This document shows, piece after piece, positions 46,286 to 59,330 of a stretch of 64,000 bases of DNA. Both the position numbers and the translations under genes were made by a program. Numbering within the stretch: position 1 is the stretch's first letter; each line of letters opens with the position of its first letter. Origin of the DNA: Selaginella moellendorffii (Eukaryota > Streptophyta > Lycopodiopsida > Selaginellales > Selaginellaceae); NCBI RefSeq assembly GCF_000143415.4, contig NW_003314273.1, forward strand, positions 1,704,052 to 1,768,051, read 5' to 3'. The notes under the pieces were generated by a model that saw only the letters and a program-made list of their open reading frames with translations, did not search any database and had not been told where the DNA came from.

Positions 46286-46510
46286 CCCTAGTAAAGCAAG
46301 GCTGGGTTCAAGTCCCGACCCTATACTAGGGCGTGGTGAGGTGAGGAGTATAGGGACACCTATATTCAGTTGTCATGGGCTCTTGGCCGGGGAGGCTAAC
46401 TTAGGCACACCGCTAAGTGGGGGGATGCCCCCGGAGACATGGTCAACAAGTCGTAAGATAAAACGAGACGTTCGATGTGGGCATCGAACTTCTTCTATGG
46501 GTGGTGGAGT

Positions 46511-47351
46511 TGTAAGGAACCAACTCGCCGAGGTGTCGTAGGCTAAAGGAACCCCGAAAGCATGACCAAAATGACAAAGAGTTCATCGGATGAGACCAAG
46601 TCGAAGATCGAGTCCAAGACCGACTCTAGGACCGAGTTCGAGATCGAGTCCGGAATCGAGTCCGAGACCGACTCGGGGACCGAGTTCGAGTCCGAGTTCG
46701 AGACCGAGTTCGAGACGGAGTCCGAGATCCGAAATCGGGTCCGAGACCGAGTCCGAGGTCGAGTCCGAAGTCGGGTCCGAAATCGGGTCCGAGATCGAGT
46801 CCGAGATCAAGTCCGAAACCGAATCCGAAGTCGGATCCGAAATCGGGTCCGAGATCGAGCCAGAGACTAAGTCCAAATACTAATACGGGTCAAGGGGTGA
46901 AAGCCCAAAGCGTGCGTCTCCCAGGGGGGGGGGGGCTGCAGGGGGTTCCAAAAGTATAGTAGGGATAGTGAGGTCTAGGAACCAGTTTTGAAGGGACTCT
47001 CCAGTTGGGCTTCCAAACCGACTTGAGGTTGAGACTGGGACCGAGGGGCCTTGGGTGGGAGTGAGCATGGACTTGGCTGGTGCCGGAGGGGCCATCCAAG
47101 GAAGTGCTCAAGAGCAGCTCCCACTCCCGAAAGGGAAACCGATTGCGGTGCTCCCGGCTCATGTGGAGTGGTGCCCCACTTGAGTACCATGCGGCTCATT
47201 GGTCCTCGCCCTCCCTAGGGGCTTGGGCCTTCCTTCGGGATGGAAGTGGGGGGCGAGAGGTACCCATACCGGGCCGCTAGGCCACGGTGTTTCGCCCCGG
47301 CATCCTGAAGCAAGTGTTGCACTCAAGACTTGGGATTTAGAGGGTCCCATG
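46511..47351 (+). repeat. Family B 5' LTR, part 1
   Basis: TGTAAGGAACC... to ...GGGTCCCATG, where element A interrupts. Includes a GAGTCC/GAGATC array (46597-46880) and a poly-G run near 46925. Continues at 55043. Confidence 0.9.
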
Positions 47352-47991
47352 TGTGAGACACAAAATCCCTAGGCCCCAAAGTGGAGCCGGAAGGGCGCCA
47401 CATGGTAGTGGCCGAAGCGAGAGCCAAACGAGCGTAACACGTTTGGACCAAAAGCTCCGACTTGAAAAGTCAAGAGCGGGAGTGGAACTCCCAACGAAGT
47501 GCTCGAGGAACGAGCACGAAGCGAGCAAAAGGCGAGGCTCCAAAAAGGGACCCAAAAGGACCAACACATGACACGTGGGAGTGTCCGAGATGGACTCGAG
47601 TTGGAGTCCGAAGTGGAGTCCGAGATGGACCCGAGTTGGAGTCCGAAGTGGAGTCCGAGATGGACCCGAGTTGGAGTCCGAAGTGGAGTCCAAGATGGAC
47701 CCGAGATGGAGTCCGAGATGGAGTCCGAAGTGGAGTCCGAGGTGGACCCGAGATGGACCCGAGTTGGAGTCCGAAGTGGAGTCCGAGATGGACCCGAGAT
47801 GGAGTCCGAGATGGAGTCCGAGATGGAGTCCGAGGTGGACCCGAGATGGACCCGAAATGGAGTCCGAGATGGAGTCTGAGATGGACCCGAGATGGAGTCC
47901 GAGATGGAGTCCGAGATGGACCCGAGATGGAGTCCGAGATGGAGTCCGAGATGGAGTCCGAGATGGAGTCCGAAGTCGAGACCGAGACCGG

Positions 47992-48023
<32 letters not shown>

Positions 48024-49137
48024 TCGGGACCGAGACCGAGACCGAGGCCGAGGCCGAGACCGAGCCCGAGCCCGAGTCCGAGTCCGAATCCGAGTTCGAG
48101 TCCGAGTCCAAGTCCGAGTTCGAGTCCGAGTCCGAAGCCTGAGAGGGTGAAAGCCCAAAGCGTTCGTCTCCCAGACCCTGGGGGGTTTGGTGAGCTCCAA
48201 AAGTATAGTAGGGGGAGGACTGCAGTGGAGCCAGTTTGGCCAGGAAAGGCCAGTTTGGCCCAGGAAGGCCGGACCCAGGGTTGGGTGATGAGCTGCCCAC
48301 TGGGAAGTCCAAGACTAGAGTGAACACAGACCGACAAGGGGGGTAGCTTGGTGAAGTGTTCAAGAGCCGGCTCTAGTTCCCCCGGGAGATCGACTGGCCG
48401 ATGCTCCCAGTCCAAGTGTGGGTGGCACTACCTACTTGGATACCTGGTGTGGCTCAACGGAACCCGCTCTAAGCCCATGGCTAGAGCACCCAAGGGCAGA
48501 AGGCGAGGAGAGTACCCAGGTGGCTCGCGTAAGGCCACGGTGTTCCCAAATGTTGTCCCAAAGGCCCAGACTGTGGAAAGGAAGAGGAGCAGTCCTCTGG
48601 GGTAGTGACCAAGGACACAGTCGTGTGGTGAGGAAGTCCTAGAGGACCGTGGGACTTAGTGGTCGGGCCTGTGGGTCTCGATCCAGTGGCAGTGTTGGCA
48701 AACACGGCCAGGGGCAGAAAGGGACTTAGTGGGAACTGACAGAGGGATATTGGGGAAGGCTATTCCCCTTGTCGGTGGGCATCCTAAGGATGCTAAGGAG
48801 TGGATCTGAGATGACCACTCACGGATGGTTTGCCTAGTCTTGGAGAGCCAAGACGGTGATGCAAGTGGTATTGGACTACCAGTGTGGCAAAGGTGATTGG
48901 GCATGGCCTTAGCGTAACGGGCTGCTATGTCGGTGGTACCTTTGAGTGTCGGTCATGGGATCGGACACGTGGAGCACTTGGACCAAGTGCAAATGTTGAG
49001 TGGCATGGATGCCATTCTCGGGGCTAGCAAGTCCCAAGTCCTGGATTGGACTTATGGAGGTTGTGAATGAGACTCCTCCAAGTGGTCAGAGGTGTGGTTA
49101 AGTGACTAAAGTAGAATGGAAAATTTAGTCACTTACA
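47352..49137 (+). repeat. Family A 5' LTR
   Basis: TGTGAGACAC...CACTTACA, 1786 bp. The array at 47581-48137 is made of GAGTCC, GAGATG, GACCCG and GAGACC hexamers and is open in several frames on both strands. The unique 3' part (48150-49137) includes a CAGTTTGGCCAGG direct repeat and TGGCATGGATGCCA. Confidence 0.9.
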
Positions 49138-49140
49138 ACT

Positions 49141-49152
49141 TGGTATCGGAGC
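49141..49152 (+). promoter_or_regulatory. Primer-binding site of element A
   Basis: TGGTATCGGAGC, three bases after the LTR. Resembles the complement of the plant initiator-Met tRNA 3' end, with one G for A. Same as in element B. Confidence 0.8.
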
Positions 49153-52100
49153 TGTTCCTTAGTCCAACTTTTATTGGTGCTCAAGTATATCACCATTGAT
49201 ATTGGCATCGGAAGGTCCTAGGAGTGGGCCTATCCTTGAGGAGTAGCACGTCGAGAGGACATGGCTCTCCACTCAAGTTCATGCATGAACTTGGGCGCGA
49301 TGTGGTGGATAGAAAAGGGGCCAGTAAGGGAACGACTTTGGGATCTTGGGAACAGTATATAGTTTTCCTCAGAGAGTTGAGGATGTGACCCAGATGAGTG
49401 TTTGACTTAGCAAACTGGCTAATGTAGTTGTGGTGAACAACTACAGTTGGGATCACGGGAAAGATAAAGACTCCAAAGCAATAAAGGAGTCACAAGATTT
49501 TCCTCATATAGTTGAGGTTGGTGCTCATGAATGTGAGACCAGAAGTAATGACTGTGGGAGGTCAAATACGGAAGAGGACTCAAGTCCTTGAAAAGGTAGC
49601 CGGGGCTACCTCTAATAAATGCTGGAAAAACCCAAGGAGTTGGGGGTGTATTAAGTGGATGAGTTGGTGTTCTCATCACATGGACAAGTAGTCCTAAGGG
49701 GCAAAGGTTGCCCCCAGAGAACAAAATCAAGTGTCGGAGTAACACTTGTGAAAATAGACCTTTTGAGTAGGACAGGAATGCAAGAAGTGTATTCCAGTGA
49801 GCTAGTGCCTCATAAGTAGGACCTTACGGGTCTGTGGATTAACCAAGTCCAAAACTGCTGGGTGACTCAAGTAGAGTCAACGGATGGTCCTAAAAGGACT
49901 GATGGAAGCATTTGGACTAAGGTGTGTTGTACCCCACAAAGGATGGGGGGGGATCATAGGATCCAAGGATGAGAACAGAGGGTATCTCATCGATGGCAAA
50001 ATGTGCCATGCTAAAGTTATGGGAAAGGTGTTCCCAGAAGAAAACAACTTTGACATAAAGTTGTGTGTGACCTCTATGGTGTAGTGCTAACGGATGGTTG
50101 GCATGAGAAAGAGCGGTGTTGGTCTTGGCAAAGACTTAGACACGAAGGGGAAATGTCATAGAGGTAGGCTCGTGGAGCCGATGGTGTGGAGACACCAAAT
50201 GTGCCAAGGTGTGATACCTTGAGGCTATGTTGGTGGGTTCATGAGAACCCCTTGCCAAAGGAATCCCAATGGAAATGGGAATAGCATAGCCTAAGCTGCA
50301 GAGCATGCAGTTGGAGTGTGGTGACCCAGATAATGATGAAGGTGTGAAAGCACCAAGCAATGAGTTGTAGGACTTGACAACTATGAGGCAACTAAGCAAG
50401 AGATGCAAAATAACTGGTTAAACGGGTAAAAGGTAGCTACCCAAGACTTCTTAATAGCATAGGGAAGTTGGATATACCCTTACGGGGGATAAGTTGCTTG
50501 TGTTGCGATATAGTAAGTCAATGTCATAAAAGGAAATACTCATTGTCAAGAAAGCCATCATTGGGACACCCGAACACTCTAGAACACCAGAAGGTGGTGT
50601 TTGATGTCGCGAGGGCAATAGATAAAGCCCAAGGGACTAAGTCCCTAGCGAATGATGGATAGAAGGTGCTATCCAAATGTCCAAGGTTGTGGAGACAGGA
50701 GAGGACTGTCTACCCGAGTTGGACAAAGCCAAAAATGGAATTTTGGCAAGGCTAGTGATGGGCATGTAAAGGCCCATAAGCAACAATGTAATCCCAGTGT
50801 GTGGGATTATAAGGTGAGCATACCCGAATTGAAGAACCACTCCCTAGGCTATTGGGTAGGTTCATCCCTAAGAATACTTGCTAAAGCATGATAGAAAGTG
50901 CAAAGCTATCCTCCTGGTCTGGAGGAGAATGACCAAAGGAAAGGTGTGAAGCCAAAAAGCAAGAAGTAAGGGGATAGAACCGAATCGTAGGAATCAAAGG
51001 GCATAACCAAGGTTGGTTATGCCAGCTGGGAGTGGAGAATCAAGTGGGGGCTCGAGGGTGTTGCCGCTAGCAACCGTGATGCCATGGAGAGTCTAAAATA
51101 TGGAATTGTCCATGTTAGACTATGTGGCATTTGGAAGGCTTGCAAAAAGGGAGGCCTTAACAAGCTGAGGGACAGAGTTCCTTCAAGGTTCCCAAAAACG
51201 ATTCTAGGTAGCTTAGTACCTAGAAAGGCCAAGTGTAAATGGTTCATGGAACGCGCGAAATCAGAGTGGCGCAGCAGAAGCGTGGTCTTGAAGCTTGCCA
51301 TGAGGCAAGGCTATCAAGGTTAGGGAAGTAGTTCCCGAGTGTTCAAGGAGAGGGCTTTGAACGAAAGTCGATGGTCAAGGACCTTCATGCTTATGCAGGA
51401 ACCATGTTACAGTGGTCGGAGGACTTGCCAAGCGAGATTGGCACGTCAGGGGAACAAATACCCTAGTTGAAGGTGATAACTTCAAAAAGGGTGGGCCATG
51501 GGGCCGAGCATGGAGGAGTCCATGCATGATCACAGACATGTCAAGTGAGAGGACTTGGCAGTATGGAGGAACTAGGTTCCTAAGCTGTGATCTGTAGCGC
51601 GCTTTAAAAATAAGTTGGTGCACCGGTGTGGGGAGTCACGCCAGGCATCTTGTGTGATGCCGTCCGTAGATGCATATACGGAGGTTGGGTTCGAGTCCCG
51701 ACCCTCTAGTGCTTGGGTTCGAGTCCTAAATCACTAGGGCGTGGTGATGGTTTGAAATATGAGGACACTCATATTTCGGTGGTCATGGACTCTCAGTGGG
51801 GAGACTGGTTTGGGCACACCGCCAAGCGAGGGATGCCTCGGAGTCGTGATGCACGGTTAGATTGCTTAGTGGGAAAGCTCGGCATATCTAACTTGAACGC
51901 TTTGGTGCAAGTGGCACCAAGGTCGTGGTGAGTGAGATGGGGACACCTAATCTCAGTTGCTATGAACCCTTGGCCGTAAGGGCTAGCTTGGGTGCACCGC
52001 CAAGTGTGGGGGATGCCCCCGGGGTTATAGTCAACAACTTGGAGGTCTAGAAGACCAAGTACCTCTTGGCAACTCTGTTAAGGTGCCAAGGTGAGATCAC

Positions 52101-53230
52101 TAGGTGATCTTATGGCCAGATAAGGACAAGGTCCTTGGTTAGCTAAGGAATGAAGTTCCTGGTTCAAAATGTTGAAATTGAACTGTTTAAGGTGGTGTGG
52201 CTTGGTCGTGATGACCAAGTGGGGAAAAGCACCTTAGGGAAATGAGCTATGTCATTGCGATGGCATAGTGTGTCCAAGGAAAGTAGTCTCTAAAGAGACC
52301 CATGGGAGGGTCACAAAGTTGGGCCGTGGATAGAGCCCACAGCAAAAGATGCTAAAGAGACTTACTAGGGGTGAACACCCTAGTCTTGGCAAAGCAGAGC
52401 CTTTGCTATGGAATCAAAAGAATACCTCAAGGAGGGAGGTGGAGATTCGGTGTTGCTTGATGCAACAATCAACGGATAGGAGCAAAAGATGAGTGGCCAA
52501 GATAGGGCCGTGGAATCCCTTGGAAGGAATCCAAGTGACAAAGTTAGGCGAGGAACACTAATGTGTTGGACGCTAACAAATTGCGGGAAAGGAGGTGTGC
52601 TTCCAAGGATGGATTCCGAATTGCTCCGATTTGGCGAAAGTGGAAGCTCCAAGGGAGGGAGCGGTAAGGTAGCCAAATGATAGGGCCATGGACAGCCCTA
52701 GCACAAAGTATGATAAATGGAACTTAATGCCCAAGGTGGCACAAAGTAGAAGAGAGGATGATAGTGCCCTCAAGTAAAGAACTTCCTAAGATGGGGAAGT
52801 GGAGTTGCACAAAAAGTGCAATGCAAGGTGTTGGAGACACCTAGGAAATTGACTTCTAGAAGGCAAAGAGTAAAAGTTCCAAGATGCAAACGTTCTATAG
52901 ATGGAAATTGAGACTGCTCGAGAAGGAGTAGTGGGATTGACTTAGAGAAGGGTCTCTAAGAGGTTTAGCGAGAACTAAACAATTAAAAGGAGAGAACCAC
53001 TACATGTGGTCCAATCAGTCTCTAAGTTGGAGAGACTACCCTCCTTAGAGGATAGGCAAGGCATGGTGAGCCTTTGGTGTCAAACCATTGAGGCATATGC
53101 AAAACGCATGGTGAGCCTTCAATGTCAAACCATTGACAAATATTGGCTAGGTGCCAAGGATGGAAATGGTAACGCATGCGAGTGTTACTTTACAAAATGG
53201 TTTACCGTTCGATGAGGACATCGAACTTCG
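49153..53230 (+). other. Non-coding interior of element A
   Basis: No gag-pol and no long frame. 51660-51850 and 51900-52045 resemble two copies of the B 3' non-coding module (hairpin, then GGTTCGAGTCC, then GGGCGTGGTGA, then GGGGATGCC). T-arm-like motifs lie at 51688-51698 and 51716-51726. Two inverted, partly matching copies are at 15470-17534 and 38541-40915. Confidence 0.75.
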
Positions 53231-53233
53231 TCT

Positions 53234-53247
53234 ATGGGTGGTGGAGT
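53234..53247 (+). promoter_or_regulatory. Polypurine tract of element A
   Basis: ATGGGTGGTGGAGT directly before the 3' LTR TGTGAGAC, identical to the sequence before the B 3' LTR at 60571-60584. Confidence 0.65.
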
Positions 53248-53891
53248 TGTGAGACACAAAATCCCTAGGCCCCAAAGTGGAGCCGGAAGGGCGCCACATG
53301 GTAGTGGCCGAAGCGAGAGCCAAACGAGCGTAACACATTTGGACCAAAAGCTCCGACTTGAAAAGTCAAGAGCGGGAGTGGAACTCCCAACGAAGTGCTC
53401 GAGGAACAAGCACGAAGCGAGCAAAAGGCGAGGCTCCAAAAAGGGACCCAAAAGGACCAACACATGACACGTGGGAGTGTCCGAGATGGACTCGAGTTGG
53501 AGTCCGAAGTGGAGTCTGAGATGGACCCGAGTTGGAGTCCGAAGTGGAGTCCGAGATGGACCCGAGTTGGAGTCCGAAGTGGAGTCCAAGATGGACCCGA
53601 GATGGAGTCCGAGATGGAGTCCGAANNNNNNNNNNNNNNNNNNNNNNNNNNNNNNNNNNNNNNNNNNNNNNNNNNNNNNNNNNNNNNNNNNNNNNNNNNN
53701 NNNNNNNNNNNNNNNNNNNNNNNNNGACTCGAGATGGAGTCCGAGATGGAGTCCGAGATGGAGTCCGAGGTGGACCCGAGATGGACCCGAGATGGAGTCC
53801 GAGATGGAGTCCGAGATGGACCCGAGATGGAGTCCGAGATGGAGTCCGAGATGGAGTCCGAGATGGAGTCCGAAGTCGAGACCGAGACCGG

Positions 53892-53923
<32 letters not shown>

Positions 53924-55037
53924 TCGGGACCGAGACCGAGACCGAGGCCGAGGCCGAGACCGAGCCCGAGCCCGAGTCCGAGTCCAAATCCGAGTCTGAG
54001 TCCGAGTCCGAGTCCGAGTTCGAGTCCGAGTCCGAAGCCTGAGAGGGTGAAAGCCCAAAGCGTTCGTCTCCCAGACCCTGGGGGGTTTGGTGAGCTCCAA
54101 AAGTATAGTAGGGGGAGGACTGCAGTGGAGCCAGTTTGGCCAGGAAAGGCCAATTTGGCCCAGGAAGGCCGGACCCAGGGTTGGGTGATGAGTTGCCCAC
54201 TGGGAAGTCCAAGACTAGAGTGAACACAGACCGACAAGTGGGGTAGCTTGGTGAAGTGTTCAAGAGCCGGCTCTAGTTCCCCCGGGAGATCGACTGGCCG
54301 ATGCTCCCAGTCCAAGTGTGGGTGGCACTACCTACTTGGATACCTGGTGTGGCTCAATGGAACCCGCTCTAAGCCCATGGCTAGAGCACCCAAGGGCAGA
54401 AGGCGAGGAGAGTACCCAGGTGGCTCGCGTAAGGCCACGGTGTTCCCAAATGTTGTCCCAAAGGCCCAGACTGTGGAAAGGAAGAGGAGCAGTCCTCTGG
54501 GGTAGTGACCAAGGACACAGTCGTGTGGTGAGGAAGTCCCAGAGGACCGTGGGACTTAGTGGTCGGGCCTGTGGGTCTCGATCCAGTGGCAGTGTTGGCA
54601 AACACAGCCAGGGGCAGAAAGGGACTTAGTGGGGACTGACAGAGGGATATTGGGGAAGGCTATTCCCCTTGTCGGTGGGCATCCTAAGGATGCTAAGGAG
54701 TGGATCTGAGATGACCACTCACGGATGGTTTGCCTAGTCTTGGAGAGCCAAGACGGTGATGCAAGTGGTATTGGACTACCAGTGTGGCAAAGGTGATTGG
54801 GCATGGCCTTAGCGTAACGGGCTGCTATGTCGGTAGTACCTTTGAGTGTCGGTCATGGGATCGGACACGTGGAGCACTTGGACCAAGTGCAAATGTTGAG
54901 TGGTATGGATGCCATTCTCGGGGCTAGCAAGTCCCAAGTCCTGGATTGGACTTATGGAGGTTGTGAATGAGACTCCTCCAAGTGGTCAGAGGTGTGGTTA
55001 AGTGACTAAAGTAGAATGGAAAATTTAGTCGCTTACA
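53248..55037 (+). repeat. Family A 3' LTR (contains assembly gap)
   Basis: Near-identical to the 5' LTR, interrupted by 100 N within the array. One repeat block of about 35 bp is missing relative to the 5' LTR. Confidence 0.9.
53626..53725. other. Assembly gap (100 N)
   Basis: Exactly 100 N, a conventional placeholder. By alignment to 47730-47790 of the 5' LTR the true missing length is probably near 60 bp. Open frames drawn across it are not meaningful. Confidence 0.95.
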
Positions 55038-55042
55038 CCATG

Positions 55043-55350
55043 ATCAAGTCTTGTGGTACCAAGGGATGTTAGGAACCTGGAAGCTTGGTGTGCTTGGCTG
55101 CTTGTGCTTGCGGGGAGTGTAGCCGAACCTTAAGTCCAGTCTAACCCGGGGAGGGGGATTGGGAGTGATTTGGGAATCCATGGAAGGATGGCTAACACTC
55201 CGTTGCTCGTGCAGTGAGTAGCTGAAACCAAGTAGGAGCTGGTACCATAGGCGAGAACCTTGGCGAGGGAGCTTAGCAAAAGCCAAGGCAGCATTGGACG
55301 GATAGACGAGGTAAGCTGGCAAATTGGAAAGGAAAAATTTGTGGCTTACA
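55043..55350 (+). repeat. Family B 5' LTR, part 2
   Basis: Continues ATCAAGTCTTGTGG... to ...GTGGCTTACA. Together with part 1 it gives a 1149-bp LTR matching 60585-61732. Confidence 0.9.
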
Positions 55351-55353
55351 ATT

Positions 55354-55366
55354 TGGTATCGGAGCC
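55354..55366 (+). promoter_or_regulatory. Primer-binding site of element B
   Basis: TGGTATCGGAGCC, three bases after the LTR end. Confidence 0.8.
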
Positions 55367-58300
55367 TTTATCTCAGTTCTAGCGAAGGATAGAGGCGGAT
55401 TGCTGGGAGATGGCAAGGGCAGGGCGTAAGCGAACCCAGGCAGAGACGGAACCTCCGCCGGAGCTGGAGCCTCCGGTCGAACAAGAGGCTATGGATGAGG
55501 AATCCTTGCATGAGGAGGACTCTAGTGAAGAAACTTCCAAACAGGAGTCCGGTGGCAAGGTTCGGACGTCCAAGGCTCGATTGGACGTGCTAGAAGGACA
55601 GTTGGCACAGACCAATGCCCTGCTGGAAACTCTCGTACGCAAGCTCAAGCGTGACGAGAGGCGGAAGAAAAAGAAAAAGACTGCGGATGCTGGCAGCACA
55701 GAAGGTGCGGATCTTTCGGCCGGGACTGAGGCAAAACCAGACAAGGTCGAACAGACCGAAGTAGAATCAGTCCCTCAGGCAGTTCCCAAGTACAAACCAA
55801 AGCCCCCACCAGTCTTCAAGGGAGTGAACGACTATAAGGTGGTGGAGGATTGGTTTTACGATATGGAGGACTACTTCCGAGCGTTGCAGTTACCGAGCTC
55901 GGAGAAGGTCCCATGTGCAAAACCATACTTGGCAGATAATGCCAAGTTTTGGTGGAGAACGACGAAGGCCAACGAAGGACCAGTGGCCACTTGGGACATG
56001 ATGAAGGCGAGGATCCGCGCAACATACATTCCTCCGAATGCCACTCTGCATCTGAGAGATGAGCTGAGTAGGCTGAAGCAGACTGGAACCATCCAGGAAT
56101 ATGTGAATGGGTTCATGGCAAAGAGGATACTTGTCACGGACATGGGGGATATGGATGCGTTCCATGCCTTCATATCAGGTTTGCAAACCTGGGCTCGCGG
56201 TGAGGTGATGCGGTGGAACCCGACCAACTACAAGGAAGCGTTGGATGTGGCCATCAAGGTGCATTTCAACGATAACTTGCGAAAGGGGAACACGACGGGG
56301 TCGGGATCCACATTTAGCATAGGGGCCAAACCAAGGGGAATGTATAGCAAGGGGAAATTCAAAAAGAGTTTCTCTAAGAATGAGTCCTCGGGGTTCCGGA
56401 AAGGCAAATCCGGTGGCCAGCGAGCGAGTACGTGGGGGAGTCAAGCGAAAAAAGACAAACCCACGGATAAGAAGGCCAAGTCGTATAGCAGCGTGGGAAA
56501 CAACGTATGCTACAACTGCGGCGAAGCGGGACACTTCTCGAGGGAATGTCCCTACCCAAAAAAGGCTAGAGCCAATATGGCCATCAAGTCGGGTGAAGTC
56601 CAAACTGAGGTATGTGATCCAGTCCCTAACTCAAAGTTACTCATTACACGAGCAACTTTGGTAGAGAGTCGTTCGCGACATCTACTAGCCCTCCGAGGGA
56701 AGCTCGGAGGTAGCTTTGTTAAGATCCTTATTGACACGGGTGCTTCGGATAATTTTGTGGCTGCAGACATAGTCCGGCAAGTCGGACTAATGGTGCAGCG
56801 GCTAGGCGAACCAAGGACTATAGAGTTTGTTCAAGGTAGCCAAAGCACCGATGAGGTACTTCGACAAGCGAGAGTCGAAGTGGGGACATGGAAAGTGGAC
56901 ATGGATTTCACCGTCTTGGACATGGCGGGATTTGACGTGATCTTCGGAATGGATTGGTTTAATCGGTTCGTGGTAGCCCTGCATGGACAAGGTAGGAACC
57001 TTGTGGTATTGGCGAATGCCCAAGGAAGAAGATCTAGGGTGGAGGCCCAGGATCTAAAGGTAGGGCAAAGCAAGGCCAAAGAGTCATGCTTAAACCTGGT
57101 GTCCACGAGAGGACAACTCACTAAAGGAACTAAGGCAGCCTTTTTGTGCTTACTCTCGGTGAAGAGTGACAAAAAGACAAGAACGGAAGAAGTACCTTTA
57201 GTGATCCAGCAAGTGCTGGACCAATTCCAGGATACGATGCCGGAGGAGCTACCGGCAGGGTTGCCCCCCGCACGACCGATAGAACATAAGATTGAGTTGG
57301 TCGAGGGTGCTGAGGCGGTGGTTCGTCCACCCTATCGATTGAATGAAAAAGAACTCAAGGAGCTCAAGAGCCAACTAGAGGAGTTGGTGGACAAAGGGTA
57401 TGTTAGGTTGAGCAAGTCGCCGTATGGGGCGCCGGTGCTATTTGTGAAAAAGAAAGATGGATCTATGCGCATGTGCATAGACTACCGGTTGCTCAACAAG
57501 TATACCAAGAAGAACAAGTACCCTTTGCCAAGGATCGAGGACCTGTTCGATAGGTTGGGAAAGGCAAAATACTTCTCGAGGATTGACCTAAGGTCAGGAT
57601 ACTACCAGATCAGGGTAGCTGAGGAAGATGTCGAGAAGACAACCTGTCGAACGAGGTATGGGAGCTTTGAGTTTCTGGTGATGCCCTTTGGGCTGTGCAA
57701 TGCGCCGGCAAAGTTTTCGGCATTGATGAACCACATCTTTGTACCCTATCTGGATCGCTTCGTGGTCGTCTATATTGACGACATCCTGATCTATAGCGAG
57801 ACGCTAGAGGAGCATGCCGAACACTTGGCGAAGGTGTTTGAGAAACTAAGGGAACACAAACTGTATGCTAAAGAGAGCAAATGTGACTTTGCTCAACAAG
57901 AGGTAAAGTTTCTCGAGCATGTGGTGGGCCAGGACGGGCTCAAGGTGGACCCGGAGAAGGTCCAAGCGATCCAGGAATGGGAACGACCATCGAATGTACA
58001 TGAGTTGAGGGCGTTCCTGGGGCTATGCAACTACTATCAAAAGTTTATCAGACACTATTCGAGAGTAGCCCTGCCCTTAACGGACCAAACAGGAAAAGGG
58101 AAGATGGTATGGACAACGGAATGCGAGGCGGCATTCTTCCACCTCAAAGGGAAGTTGAGGAAGGCTCCAGTGTTGGCATTACCAGACTTTGGTAAGGACT
58201 TTGAGGTAGACACGGATGCTTCGGACTTTGCGTTGGGCGCAGTTTTGAAGCAAGACAACCATCCAGTAGCGTTCTTCTCGAAGAAGCTGGACAAGGCTCA

Positions 58301-59283
58301 ACGGAAGTGGCCTGCCCACGAGAAGGAATTGTTTGCGGTGGTCAAGGCGCTCAAGGAGTGGTGACACTACCTTGGGAGACACTTCAAGGTTTACACGGAC
58401 AATGTGGCAATGAAACACTTCTTGTCACAGCCCGACCTAAGGGGAAAACAAGGTAGGTGGGCCAATGCTTTGGCCGAGTTTGATTGCGAGATCCTGTACA
58501 AGCCTGGGAAGAGCAACATCGTGGCAGATGCGCTAAGTCGAAAAGCGAGCTTGAAGTTGGCGATATCTAGCGCGACAGCAACCTTTTGGGACGATGTGCG
58601 GACCGCATACGAGAGTGATGGTCTAGCACAAGAAGTGTTGCTGAGGAATCTGGAGGCGCGGGAAGCTCAGTAGAGAGGTGAGCTGCCAACGGAAGAGAAA
58701 ACGGGCTATGCGGAACGCAACGGACTCATATATTACAAGCAAACGAGGGTGTATGTTCCAGAAGGGGAACTAAGGAAGGTAGCCTTGGAAGAGTGTCATG
58801 ACGGACCTCTCGCGGGACACGGCGGAGTGCCCAAGACGATGGGCTTACTCAAAAGGAAGTATCACTGGCCAGATATGGCTAAGAATGTCCAAGACTATGT
58901 AAAGACATGTCCAACATGTCAGCAGGTCAAAGCCGTGACGAAGGCTAGTGGGGGCTTGTTGCAAAGCATCCCCATTCCAGATCGTCCGTGGAAATGTCTC
59001 ACGATGGACTTCATCATGGGACTACCCCCAAGCGAGGGGTTCGATGCGATATTCGTGGTGGTGGACCGATTTTCAAAGATGGCACATTTCATACCCACCA
59101 CAACGCATGTGGATGCGGAAGGTGTGGCGAAGCTGTTCTTCGAACAAGTGGTTCGAGTGCGGGGAAGGCCGGAAGAGATTATCTCAGATCGAGATAAGAT
59201 CTTCACCAGTAGGTTCTGGAGGACACTCCTAGAACAGTATCGCACCAAGTTGAAATTCAGCACGGCCTATCACCCACAGACAG

Positions 59284-59330
59284 GTAATGGGTATTGAGTC
59301 AAGATTGATGGCACTAACACTTCTTGACAG
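59284..59330 (+). other. Putative 47-bp spliceosomal intron in integrase
   Basis: GTAATG donor, CTAAC branch-like site about 12 nt before TGACAG acceptor, phase 1. Excision restores HPQTDGQTERVNR, the conserved integrase motif, which in element C is continuous. The unspliced reading hits TGA at once. Confidence 0.8.

Larger units (their letters stand above)
47352..55037 (+). mobile_element. Family A non-autonomous LTR retrotransposon, complete
   Basis: 5' LTR 47352-49137, PBS 49141-49152, 4110-bp interior without gag or pol, polypurine tract before 53248, 3' LTR 53248-55037. Target duplication CCATG at 47347-47351 and 55038-55042. It lies inside the B 5' LTR, whose uninterrupted sequence is seen at 61415-61430. 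Short open frames in the interior have no known motifs. A large-LTR, coding-free structure fits a LARD-type element. Confidence 0.9.

Noticed and set aside
45641-46510. Two independent solo LTRs upstream of element B
   Set aside because: There is no target duplication between them. The 320-bp spacer equals the B internal 3' end, and a single ACGGT duplication bounds the whole complex.
46562-46883. Overlapping ~100-codon frames on both strands in the B LTR
   Set aside because: Same explanation: GAGTCC-type array, repeated identically in each LTR.
53185-54315. Open frame of 376 codons on the minus strand of the 3' LTR
   Set aside because: It crosses a 100-N gap and an LTR array, so it is not a gene.
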